This document shows, in pieces, positions 9,063-17,862 of a stretch of DNA of 64,000 nucleotides. Source of the DNA: Gordonia soli NBRC 108243. Its GTDB lineage: Bacteria; Actinomycetota; Actinomycetes; Mycobacteriales; Mycobacteriaceae. Location of the stretch: NCBI RefSeq assembly GCF_000334455.1, contig NZ_BANX01000011.1:124001-188000 (forward strand), read 5' to 3'. Position 1 is the first letter of the stretch; every line of letters begins with the position of its first letter. The position numbers and the translations under genes are program-made. Below the pieces are notes generated by a model. That model was not told the origin of the DNA. It did not search any database and was given only the letters and a program-made list of their open reading frames with translations.

Positions 9063-10879
9063 ACCGCCGACTCCCGCGGATCACCGTCGGCCACACCGGC
9101 GGGAGACGTCGCCGACACCCGCTCGCCGTCGGCCGCACGCTCAGCACGTGCGGTCGTGAAACGCTCGGGCCTCGAACTCAGCCACAGCGGGTCGGCGGTG
9201 TCGCCGATCGGCCGCAATCGGCGGGTGTCGGCCAGCACCACGCCGTTGCGCACCTCGGTGTCGAGGTCGCGGTCCAGGATCGCGCCCGCCGCATGCATAC
9301 CGCTGAGCATCGATCCGGTGACACCCGGGCCCCAGGTGGTGCTGGTGCCGGCCAGGAAGAGCCCTGGGATCGCGGTGCGTACGCCAGGACGGAGCATGCC
9401 CCACTGGCTCACCCGCGGCTCGAGCCCGATCCCCGCGTGGGTGTTGGTGTACCGCTCCTGTGTTGCGGGCGAGGAGCTCTCGGACCAGGCCACCGATGCC
9501 CGCGCCCCCGGGATGGCCCGTTCGACCCGGTCCAACATCCCTTCGGTCAGGATGTCCTTGATCTCCAGGTAGAGCGGGTTCTTGCGGTAGCTGCCGTCGT
9601 CGATGGACTCCTGGTCGAGACCCCACACCGACGGCTCGGGCGGTGCGATCGACAGACTCTCGACCACTCCGCATCCCGGCGGTGCGGTGCGCGTGTTCTC
9701 GGGATCGCGCGTGGTGCCGGAGTGCACCATGCTGATCTGCCGACGCGCGTAGTCGTGCGCCCACTCGAGCGGGTCGCGCCGGTGGGCCTTGGTGACGAGA
9801 TCGGGCAACACCTTCAGCAGGCTGCGGGTGTTCTCGGTGCCATCCCACGACGGCATGACGTAGTAGTTGGTGTTCGGCGACGAGCGGAGGTCCATCTCGA
9901 GTCCGAAGTACGCGGTGAAATAGGGCTGCGACATCTTGTAGCCGCGGATACGGCGGGCCACCCACCAGGGCAGGTGGTCGTAGCCGACGAGGTCCCGATA
10001 GGTCTTCTTGATGTCGATGTCAGAGACCACCACCGCACTGCGGAGCTCTTCACCGTCGTCGGTGCGGACACCGGCGACACGACCGTTCTCGACGAGGATC
10101 TCGCCCACCGTGACGCCGGTCCGGATCTCGCCGCCGTGACTGGTGACGACGTCGGCGAAGGCTGCCGGCATCGCCTGCCCACCCCCCTTGGGAAACCACG
10201 AGCCGCCATCGATGTAGGCGTGCATGTACCCGGCGTGCATCCCGACAGACGCAACGGTCGCTGGGGCGGCATACGCGCCGGAGTACAGCGAGACCAGCAG
10301 CGCGATCCGCGGACTGATGCCGCTTGCACCGATGAGCGCCGCGTGCGGCGCATACATCCACGGCGACTTTCGGCCGACCTTTCGCATGGCCCGGAGCTGA
10401 TTGCGCCGAGACGAGCAGGACACGCTGTGGTCGATGCCGCCACCGATGGCACGTAGCACGCCGAAGTAACGGCGGATCGCCTTCTCCTCGTCGGGGAACT
10501 CCGCGATGAAGTTGTCCATGAGTTGGTCCCAGTCGCACGGGATCTTGATCTCCATGTCGGGAGCTACGACGGTGTCGAATCCGTCCCGATCCATCTCCAC
10601 GAATTCCATGCGGTCCTCGAGGCCGAGGCCGTTGAGCACCCGACTGACCTGTCCCCCTGGCCCGCAGTCGCCGAGATAGTGCACCCCCACGTCGAATTCC
10701 CATCGACCTCGACGGCGGAACACGTGGGACGATCCGCCGATGACGGTGTGCTGCTCCAACACCAGCGTCTTACGACCGGCGGCAGCCAGGTACGCGGCGG
10801 CCGACAACCCGCCGATACCGGCCCCCACCACGATCGCGTCCCACTGGCCGTGCGGCGCATCGGTTCTCGAATCAGACAT
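9059..10879 (-). CDS. Phytoene-desaturase-like FAD oxidoreductase (retinol saturase/CrtISO type)
   Basis: FAD-dependent amine-oxidase-fold protein of 606 residues, longer than typical CrtI (about 500). The dinucleotide-binding motif VVGAGIGGLSAAAYLA is near residues 17-32, followed by EQHTVIGGSSHVFRR, a pattern shared with retinol saturases and carotenoid isomerases. The C-terminal FAD motif PGLFLAGTSTTWGPGVTGSM is present. Relatives reduce, isomerise or desaturate polyene chains, which suits a neighbour of a polyunsaturated-lipid synthase. GGAGG lies about 8 bases upstream of the ATG. The gene follows pfaD after 72 bases and is coupled by ATGA to the BVMO gene. The reaction direction and substrate are not predictable. 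Confidence 0.82.
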   Translation of the reverse strand: MSDSRTDAPHGQWDAIVVGAGIGGLSAAAYLAAAGRKTLVLEQHTVIGGSSHVFRRRGRWEFDVGVHYLGDCGPGGQVSRVLNGLGLEDRMEFVEMDRDGFDTVVAPDMEIKIPCDWDQLMDNFIAEFPDEEKAIRRYFGVLRAIGGGIDHSVSCSSRRNQLRAMRKVGRKSPWMYAPHAALIGASGISPRIALLVSLYSGAYAAPATVASVGMHAGYMHAYIDGGSWFPKGGGQAMPAAFADVVTSHGGEIRTGVTVGEILVENGRVAGVRTDDGEELRSAVVVSDIDIKKTYRDLVGYDHLPWWVARRIRGYKMSQPYFTAYFGLEMDLRSSPNTNYYVMPSWDGTENTRSLLKVLPDLVTKAHRRDPLEWAHDYARRQISMVHSGTTRDPENTRTAPPGCGVVESLSIAPPEPSVWGLDQESIDDGSYRKNPLYLEIKDILTEGMLDRVERAIPGARASVAWSESSSPATQERYTNTHAGIGLEPRVSQWGMLRPGVRTAIPGLFLAGTSTTWGPGVTGSMLSGMHAAGAILDRDLDTEVRNGVVLADTRRLRPIGDTADPLWLSSRPERFTTARAERAADGERVSATSPAGVADGDPRESAV

Positions 10880-10951
10880 GATCTCGTTCCTCCGTTGTCG
10901 ACGTTGCCGTGCGGATCGGCTGGGGATGATGTGGGGTCGGTGACGGCCGGC

Positions 10952-12541
10952 TCATGTCGTCTCCGGTACGAGCAGGTGAGCGCAACCTGCCCTCGGCTGA
11001 AAGGTGCTGATCGACGCCGGGAGTCGGACCCCGTTGGTGCGCAGGTGGTGCACTCTGGTCTGGTATGCAGCGCCGACGATCAGGTTCGCGGCGACGTCCA
11101 CGACACCGCGATCCGAGGGATCGGTGAGGTCGCTGCCGGCCACCCAGTCGTTGAACGCCCCGAGTGCGGGCCCGGCCCACAGTTGGTAGTCGGCGGCGCG
11201 ATCGGAGTCGCCGTCACGCGCCCACCGGGATGACTGGCCGAGGTAGGAACGGAACAGCAGTGCCATGGCGCGCCGGGGCTCGATCTCGCCCGTCGCGTCC
11301 TCGGAGCCGACGCGGGACAGGTATGCCCGGACATCGGCGAAAGCGTCGTCCAGCGAGGTTCGGAACACCTTGTCCTCCAGCCACGCCCGGTCGGCATCGG
11401 AGAGTTCGGTCACCGATCGGTGGGTGTCGTACAGGTGCCGTAGCCGCTGCGCGCGGGACGCGAACATCGTGGACTTCTTGAGAACCTGCACCTGCGCGCC
11501 GATCTCGAACATGTCGGCGGCGGGCGCAAAGGCGAAGTCGGCGATCCCCGCCGACGCGAGCATCTTCTTGGCCGCATCCGAGACACCGGCCTCGCGACAC
11601 ACCTGATTGACCGAGCCGGTGACCACGTAGTCGGCGCCGAGCGCGAACGCGGCAGCCACCGCGGTCGGAGTTCCCAGGCCGCCGGCCGCACCGATGTGGA
11701 TGCCGCCGGCGGGACGGAAATCGCGACGGATCGACTCGCGTTCGGCGACGAAGCGCGGGAGCAGAACCGCGAGCGGACGAGAGTCGGTGTGTCCGCCGGA
11801 GTCTGCCTCGGCGGTGATCTCGTCGGCAACCGGGACCTCGCGGGCGAGCTGCGCCTGCACGGCGGTCACTTGACCTGCGTCGGTCAGCCGACGCAGCAGT
11901 GCGTCAGGAACCGGGCGCGCGAAGACGCGCACGAGTTCGGGTCGGGACACCTTGGCCATCACCCGGTTCTCTGCGACCACCTGACCGTCACGCACCCGCA
12001 GACCGGCGACCCGGTAGCGCGCCAGTGCTGGGGTGATCCCCATGAACGCGGATGCCTCGATCCCACGGACACGTCGGCGCAGCAGCAGGTCGACGAGTTC
12101 GTCCTCGGCATCGGGATCCTGTGGTGAATGCAGGAGATTCATCAGGAACCCTGGTCGGGACGCGGTCTCGCCCAGATCGTCGAGGGCGCGCGCGACGGAA
12201 TCGACCGGCAGACCACCGGATCCGAATGACGCCGACAGCCCCGCATCCGTCATCGATCGGACCAGATCCACCGAGGCGATCCCGCCCGCCATCGCGCCGG
12301 CCAGGTACGGCGCGCGCAGACCCCCACGATCGACGAATGCCGTCGAGCCGAGTGCTGTCGGCGGGCACGCAGACGCGGCCGCTGCGACTTCCCAACCGGG
12401 TGACCCGGGCTCGGCGGACAACCCGACGCCGTCCGTGCCCTCGACGACGTAGACGGGTTCGTGTAGCTGCTCCAGGATCGCGCGCATCCCGGTCGCGCGG
12501 GTCTGCACACCGTCGACTTTTCGCTCGGCCGCGACCGTCAT
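10952..12541 (-). CDS. pfaD: PfaD-like trans-acting enoyl reductase of a PUFA-type synthase
   Basis: FMN-dependent 2-nitropropane-dioxygenase/FabK-like TIM barrel, 529 residues. PfaD and its relatives supply enoyl reduction in trans to PUFA-type and some trans-AT synthases. Diagnostic stretches are HIGAAGGLGTPTAVAAAFAL with GADYVVTGSVNQ at about 282-312, the segment FEIGAQVQVLKKSTMFASRA at about 345-364, and the terminal YQLWAGPALGAFNDW. The ATG at 12541 overlaps the previous stop as ATGA and is preceded by AGGAGGT, so a longer in-frame reading to 12727 is rejected. The third gene of the pfa operon is exactly where pfaD is expected. Confidence 0.92.
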   Translation of the reverse strand: MTVAAERKVDGVQTRATGMRAILEQLHEPVYVVEGTDGVGLSAEPGSPGWEVAAAASACPPTALGSTAFVDRGGLRAPYLAGAMAGGIASVDLVRSMTDAGLSASFGSGGLPVDSVARALDDLGETASRPGFLMNLLHSPQDPDAEDELVDLLLRRRVRGIEASAFMGITPALARYRVAGLRVRDGQVVAENRVMAKVSRPELVRVFARPVPDALLRRLTDAGQVTAVQAQLAREVPVADEITAEADSGGHTDSRPLAVLLPRFVAERESIRRDFRPAGGIHIGAAGGLGTPTAVAAAFALGADYVVTGSVNQVCREAGVSDAAKKMLASAGIADFAFAPAADMFEIGAQVQVLKKSTMFASRAQRLRHLYDTHRSVTELSDADRAWLEDKVFRTSLDDAFADVRAYLSRVGSEDATGEIEPRRAMALLFRSYLGQSSRWARDGDSDRAADYQLWAGPALGAFNDWVAGSDLTDPSDRGVVDVAANLIVGAAYQTRVHHLRTNGVRLPASISTFQPRAGCAHLLVPETT

Positions 12542-15500
12542 CGGACCTCCTCGGTGCGGATGACCTCGACCGCGAGGTCGGTGAAGTGGTAGATCCGTAC
12601 CCCCGGCTTGAAGAGGCTGGCGTCGGCGGTGACAACGAGTCCCCGGTCGGTGGTCCGGACGTCGGTCACGTCGATCTCGAATCCCAGTTCCGCGTCGGTG
12701 CGGAGGATCTGCCCCCGGTACTTCCACGAGAACGGCACATCGACCGGGAGACCGAACCGCACCGGTCCCAGCGAATCCGCGACGCCCGAGGCGATGATGT
12801 AACTCTGCAGCCCCTGGGTCACGGCTTCGACCCCGAGCGACCCCGGCATCACCGGGTCGTTGTGGAAATGGCAGTCGAAGTACCAGTCGGCGGGGTCGAT
12901 GACCCGGGTGGCCTTGACGTATCCCTTACCGGACCGGCCGCCGTCGACGACGATCTGCGCCGAGTCGATCAAGCGGAAGTGTCCGGTGCCGATGCACAGA
13001 CCGTTGTTCGCATCCGGGTCGAACCAGGCGTGTTCGTCGCGGAAGTCGACCTCGACAACGGAATCCCTTGTGCTGGTGGCGCCGTCGGTGTCGATCCAGT
13101 ACGGGACATCAGCGCCGCCGTCGAGTCCGACATCCGACGACAATGCTTCGTGGGTGAAGTATCCGAACAGCGATTCACCCTCGTAGAAGGGCACCCCGTC
13201 GGCGTCCATCCGGTAGGCGAAGCGTTGCAGGATCTGGCCTGCCACCATCGTCGTGGACAACAGCGTGGACTCCTGCCGCAGCACTGCACCCCGGACGTCG
13301 AGATCCGCCACCACGGTGGCGGTCCCGTCCAGGTTGCGGATGGAGAGGCGCTGATCCCGCGGGACGTGCAGGGTGGTGCCGAGCGCTGAACCGGTCAGCG
13401 CAGCTGCCTGCAGGGAGGCCTCCATGATCATCGACCCGGGGATGCCCTCGAACGAGTTGTCGTCGTGGTACCAGGACTCGGTGGCGACGTCGTACTCCGA
13501 GATCATCGTGCCGCTGCGCAATTTCTCGCGATCGCCGACCACCGAGATGACCCGATCGACGAACCGGAACTCGCCGTTGGGGATGTGGAGTTCGGTCTTG
13601 CCGTCGTACTCGGCCACCGCGACGCCGAGCGCGATGTCGACCTCACCGTTCTCGAGGTGCGACATGTGGAACTCGTTGAGGGCAGCCACCTCTCCGTTGC
13701 GTCCGCGACGGCCCAGCGGAGCGGGCCGACCGTCGGTGTCGAACTCCGGGCGATACCTGCTACCCGGCCGTTCGCGGACCTCGATCGCGAGATCGACGAT
13801 GGTCGTGACGAGTTCGTCGCCCGCGTACACGTGGACATCGCCCACGATCGTCGGGCGCGGGATCATCGTGATGTCGGTGACCTCGATCCGATGCCGGATC
13901 GGACCGTCGGCGACGACCCGCGGCCGAGCGGACGCCACCCGGGTGATGACGTCGGGCGCCGCTCCGAACTCGCCGTCGAAGAACACCAGGTGCAGGCCGA
14001 GATACACCGCATAGATCCGTAGTGCCTCGGCGGCTGCGTCCACGAGATCGACGACGCCGGCATCCGCTGTCCCGGGTTTCGTCTGCTCGGGAGACTGCTC
14101 GGGGATGGGGTGTTCGAGCGGCATCTGGTCGGCGAGCAGATGCCCCAGTCGGAACTCACCACCGGACGGGTCGATGCTGGGAACCGCGCGTATCCGACGA
14201 CCCGACACGGCTGTACGGATGCCCGTCGTCACACCGGCGTCGCGCTGGTCCCAGCGGTCCCCGAAGACGGCGACGGAGTCGCCGACGACCAGTTGACCGA
14301 CCTGGGTGTCGCCGAGTTCACGCAGGCGCGTGTACTCCAGCGGCTTGAATCCCTTTCGTCGCTCCACACGAGACGATCGGGTGCGCGGTGCGATCGGCGT
14401 GAGTGCAGTGCGGGGTCGGACCGTGCCCCAGCTGCCCTCACCCGCACCGATTCCGAACACCGGTTCGCCACCGATCCGGAGTTCGGTACGGAACCTGAAC
14501 TCGCCGCCGCTGGGGCCGGGGTCGATTCCCGAGATGGCGATCTCGATCTGTGCCGATCCGATCCCCTCTGCCGATCGCGCGGAGTCGATGTGGCGATGTG
14601 TGATCTCGAGTGCGTGGACCTGCGGCGCGGCGTTGCGGTAACGCGGGTCGCCGGCGAGCAGGTCGGTCGCGAGCTCCCGCACCAGACCCGTGCTCGACGC
14701 GAGGGCCGTCGTCGCATCGAGGTCTGCGGCGGTGACCGGGAGGTCGACCGTCACGATGAACCCGTCCGCCGTCGGGGTGACCGTGGTCGTGTCGCGCGCA
14801 GCCGGCCCGGGTGCGCTGACATCAGATGATGCGGTCGTGATCGCTGTGCGCCCATGCGCTGCCGTCTCGTGTACTGCGGTCTCGTGTACTGCCGTCTCGT
14901 GCACTGCGGTCTCGTGTACCGCTGTGGAGTCCGTTGCGGCCGGATCTCGCACCGACTCGTCGGTGGACATGGCCGGTTGCTCCTGTGTCGCAACAGCAGC
15001 CGGCAGATCCCCCGACTCCAGGGCCGCCAGCGCCGCGCCCTGCAACGCCGACTGCGTCTCCAGAACCGCGATATGGGTTCGGGCCACATCCTGCGCGATG
15101 GCGGCGACATGACTGCACACGTCGCGCTCTGACGGAACCGGCTGCGTGTCTACCTGATTCGATGTGGCTTCATGATTCGACGAGGTCAGTCCATTCTCGT
15201 CGCGGCTGCCGGTCTCCGGCGTCACGGGTCGGGCGACGGGTGTGTCGGCAGTCCCACTCGGGGCGGTGCTGACGCCGGCAGGCCCGGTCGGCACGGGACC
15301 GGACCGTGCGGGGGTCGTCTCCGCGATGCTGCCGCGCGTGGAGTGGGACTGGCCGGAGATGACCGCCGACGGGGATCGGCGCTCGACGATGATCACGTCA
15401 TCGTCATCGACGCCGGGCGAGCCGTCATGGGTGACGTCACGCGCAGTGGCACCATCGATCTCGAGCTCACGCACGAGGTCGTCGTCGGATGTCGCGGACG

Positions 15501-17862
15501 GGAACAACCGCGCGAGCGGAATGTCGACACCACCGGCGATCAGCGCCGCCAGGGCGCGCGAGACGGATCTGCTGAGCGGGGTCCCGCGACGATCCAGGGA
15601 CACCGCCACGTGCGGCAGGCCTTTGAGGTTGGTGTCGATCCATCGAGTGCAATCGCTGCCGGGACCGATCTCGATGAAGTACCGGTAACCCTCTGCATAC
15701 GCACGCCGACACAGATCCGGGAAGTCCACCCCGTTCGCGCACAACGCGGCGATCGCCCCCGCGACGTCAGACTTCGAGTCGAGGTCGACCGATTGCGGCG
15801 CGGCCGCGAACAGGTACTCCAACGCCTCGTCGCGCGCCCCGAACTCGTTGTCGGTGAGCATGTCGATGCTGTCGGAGACCGCCTCGACCAACGGCACGTG
15901 CAACACCGGACCGCCACCGGGGAGTTCGAAGGAACCACAGCCCAGATCCGCGACCACCGCCGAGCACTGCGCAGGGTCGCCGGCGATCAGGACTTCGCGA
16001 TCGGTGTTCACATGGGTGATGAACACCCGGTCGTGGCCGGTCACCGCGGCGCGCACATCGTCGCTACGCGCGGCCAATGCGAGAGTCGTCCACACCCTTT
16101 CGTCGGGGACGTCATCGGCGACGCCCCACGCCTCCCGCACCACGGTGCGCGGTCCGTAGAGCTCGGTCCGGAAGACCGCGGAGCGTTGTACACCGAGACC
16201 GGTCCCGTCGCGAAGGGACCAGAGGTCGGTGGCCAGCAGCATGCAGAGCTCGCCGAGGCTGTAGCCCAGGACCCCGTCCGGGGACACATCCAGGATGTCG
16301 CGGATCATCGACGTCCCCAGCATCGCGTAGTGGACCGCGCTCGATGACATGAAGCCGACGTCCGAACGCACCTCCATCTCGTGCTGTGCGATCTCCTCGG
16401 GTGTCGGCACGGTGTCCGACCGCAGGAACTGCTTGGCCATCCCGAACGTCTCGGCCGGTCGCTCCGTGAACAGTTCGGTGCCGGCCAGCAACACCGGGAA
16501 CAGTTCGAACAGACCGGCTTCCGCGCCGGGATAGCTGGCATAGGTTCCCGGGTAGACGAATGCGACCCGGCCACCGCTACTCGACATCGCAGGGTCGCAA
16601 CGACTTCCGGCCGGAGTCGCCCAGGCCTTCCCCGACGCGACGGCCTCCGCGACGGACGACTCCGCCGCTGTCAGTTCCCGGATCATCGACGGGACATCGG
16701 TCGCGACGACGACCGCACGGACCGGCCCACGATGCGCCACTCGCGCCATGGCCGACGCGACCCGGTACAGGTCGGCCCCACGTTCGAGCACGCTGCGGAC
16801 CCGGGCGGCCGCTGTTTCGACGTCACGTCCGTCGGCGCCGGTCAGCACGATGATCGCGGGTCCGGAACAACCGATCCAGTCGATCGGTGAGCTGTCGGCC
16901 GCGGTGCCGTCACCCGACAGCACCACAGCATCGACCCCGGCAGACGTGACCGACAACAAGGCCGCGTGGCGTCGCCCTTCGCGGCTCGCGCGCAGCCACG
17001 GTTGATCGCTTGCCGTGATGCAGAGAGGCGAATTGCTCAGACCGACCTCGGCCGCGATCCGACCGATCGACTCGGGTGTGGCGGGCATCCGAGCCCAGAA
17101 CACGTCGGTGATCAGCTCGGCGAGCGCGTCCACACCCGACGACGAGGACCCGCCGAGGACGCAGGATGCGGCTGCGGCGGACACTCCGATGTGCGCGTCG
17201 ACGGCGGCCCGCACGAGTGCGGCTGTCCGATCGTCGGTCGCCGGGTCCCGTGCAGCACCACCGGCCTCGGGTGCCGTCGCGATCCGGAGATGTTCCAGGA
17301 GTGGCTCATCCGAGACGCCCGCGGCATCCATCGCACCCCGGAGCGCGTCCGTCGCCCCGTTGAGCGAGTCGCGTGAGCCGGAGCCGTCGATCCAGAGCGG
17401 CGGGTCACCGACGATGGCCCGCTCGCTGCCGAAGACCACCAGCGAGCCGCCCTCGGCGCCGGCACCGAAGGTCCGTGCGACGACCAGGTCGGCCTCGTCA
17501 CCCGTGACGATGTCGGCGACGCGGTCCAGCACGCCGCCGAGCCCGGACGACTCGTCGAGCACCTCGACCGCGGTCGTCGCCACGTCGATCCCCCATCGCA
17601 TCAGCCGGTCGAGGAGTTCGTCGGTCCATCCGACGTGCGGTGCGGTCGGTCCGGTCCCGTCGGTCGGTGCGATGGCGAGGATCACGACCCGGGACGGCGT
17701 ATCCGACAGCACGCGTCGGAGCGTGCCCGCTCCTCGGGTCCAGTCGGATGGCGCAGCGCCGTGCAGGATCCCGATCGGGCGGGTACGCGCGGCGGTGGTC
17801 GAGGGACTGGGCGATGAGCCGTCGGTGCTGTGCCGCAGCGACACCTGCAGATCTCCGGTCAT
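12538..17862 (-). CDS. PfaB/PfaC-like hybrid subunit: degenerate KS, acyltransferase, two FabA-like dehydratases
   Basis: Large synthase subunit of 1774 residues. Residues about 190-320 resemble the C-terminal half of a ketosynthase (for example DQPWLRASREGRRHAALLSV) but have no active-site cysteine motif. An acyltransferase follows at about 430-780, with nucleophile motif GYSLGE (Ser535) and a PfaB-like context. A disordered linker at about 810-1030 contains a fivefold AVHET-type repeat. The C-terminal part (about 1040-1774) carries hot-dog dehydratase folds: the first has SFEGIPGSMIMEA without an obvious catalytic His, the second has the FabA-type CHFHNDPVMPGSLGVEA with His1665. Canonical PUFA systems split these into PfaB (AT) and PfaC (KS-CLF-DH-DH). 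Here AT and DH-DH are fused and no intact KS-CLF pair is seen. Coupled to both neighbours by ATGA overlaps; GGGGGAG precedes its ATG. Confidence 0.85.
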   Translation of the reverse strand: MTGDLQVSLRHSTDGSSPSPSTTAARTRPIGILHGAAPSDWTRGAGTLRRVLSDTPSRVVILAIAPTDGTGPTAPHVGWTDELLDRLMRWGIDVATTAVEVLDESSGLGGVLDRVADIVTGDEADLVVARTFGAGAEGGSLVVFGSERAIVGDPPLWIDGSGSRDSLNGATDALRGAMDAAGVSDEPLLEHLRIATAPEAGGAARDPATDDRTAALVRAAVDAHIGVSAAAASCVLGGSSSSGVDALAELITDVFWARMPATPESIGRIAAEVGLSNSPLCITASDQPWLRASREGRRHAALLSVTSAGVDAVVLSGDGTAADSSPIDWIGCSGPAIIVLTGADGRDVETAAARVRSVLERGADLYRVASAMARVAHRGPVRAVVVATDVPSMIRELTAAESSVAEAVASGKAWATPAGSRCDPAMSSSGGRVAFVYPGTYASYPGAEAGLFELFPVLLAGTELFTERPAETFGMAKQFLRSDTVPTPEEIAQHEMEVRSDVGFMSSSAVHYAMLGTSMIRDILDVSPDGVLGYSLGELCMLLATDLWSLRDGTGLGVQRSAVFRTELYGPRTVVREAWGVADDVPDERVWTTLALAARSDDVRAAVTGHDRVFITHVNTDREVLIAGDPAQCSAVVADLGCGSFELPGGGPVLHVPLVEAVSDSIDMLTDNEFGARDEALEYLFAAAPQSVDLDSKSDVAGAIAALCANGVDFPDLCRRAYAEGYRYFIEIGPGSDCTRWIDTNLKGLPHVAVSLDRRGTPLSRSVSRALAALIAGGVDIPLARLFPSATSDDDLVRELEIDGATARDVTHDGSPGVDDDDVIIVERRSPSAVISGQSHSTRGSIAETTPARSGPVPTGPAGVSTAPSGTADTPVARPVTPETGSRDENGLTSSNHEATSNQVDTQPVPSERDVCSHVAAIAQDVARTHIAVLETQSALQGAALAALESGDLPAAVATQEQPAMSTDESVRDPAATDSTAVHETAVHETAVHETAVHETAAHGRTAITTASSDVSAPGPAARDTTTVTPTADGFIVTVDLPVTAADLDATTALASSTGLVRELATDLLAGDPRYRNAAPQVHALEITHRHIDSARSAEGIGSAQIEIAISGIDPGPSGGEFRFRTELRIGGEPVFGIGAGEGSWGTVRPRTALTPIAPRTRSSRVERRKGFKPLEYTRLRELGDTQVGQLVVGDSVAVFGDRWDQRDAGVTTGIRTAVSGRRIRAVPSIDPSGGEFRLGHLLADQMPLEHPIPEQSPEQTKPGTADAGVVDLVDAAAEALRIYAVYLGLHLVFFDGEFGAAPDVITRVASARPRVVADGPIRHRIEVTDITMIPRPTIVGDVHVYAGDELVTTIVDLAIEVRERPGSRYRPEFDTDGRPAPLGRRGRNGEVAALNEFHMSHLENGEVDIALGVAVAEYDGKTELHIPNGEFRFVDRVISVVGDREKLRSGTMISEYDVATESWYHDDNSFEGIPGSMIMEASLQAAALTGSALGTTLHVPRDQRLSIRNLDGTATVVADLDVRGAVLRQESTLLSTTMVAGQILQRFAYRMDADGVPFYEGESLFGYFTHEALSSDVGLDGGADVPYWIDTDGATSTRDSVVEVDFRDEHAWFDPDANNGLCIGTGHFRLIDSAQIVVDGGRSGKGYVKATRVIDPADWYFDCHFHNDPVMPGSLGVEAVTQGLQSYIIASGVADSLGPVRFGLPVDVPFSWKYRGQILRTDAELGFEIDVTDVRTTDRGLVVTADASLFKPGVRIYHFTDLAVEVIRTEEVR
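14861..14920 (-). repeat. 15-bp tandem repeat inside the synthase linker (4 units)
   Basis: Four near-identical 15-base units at 14861-14920 encode AVHET-type pentapeptides within the linker between the AT and dehydratase regions. The unit is a multiple of three, so copy-number change would preserve the frame. Confidence 0.8.
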
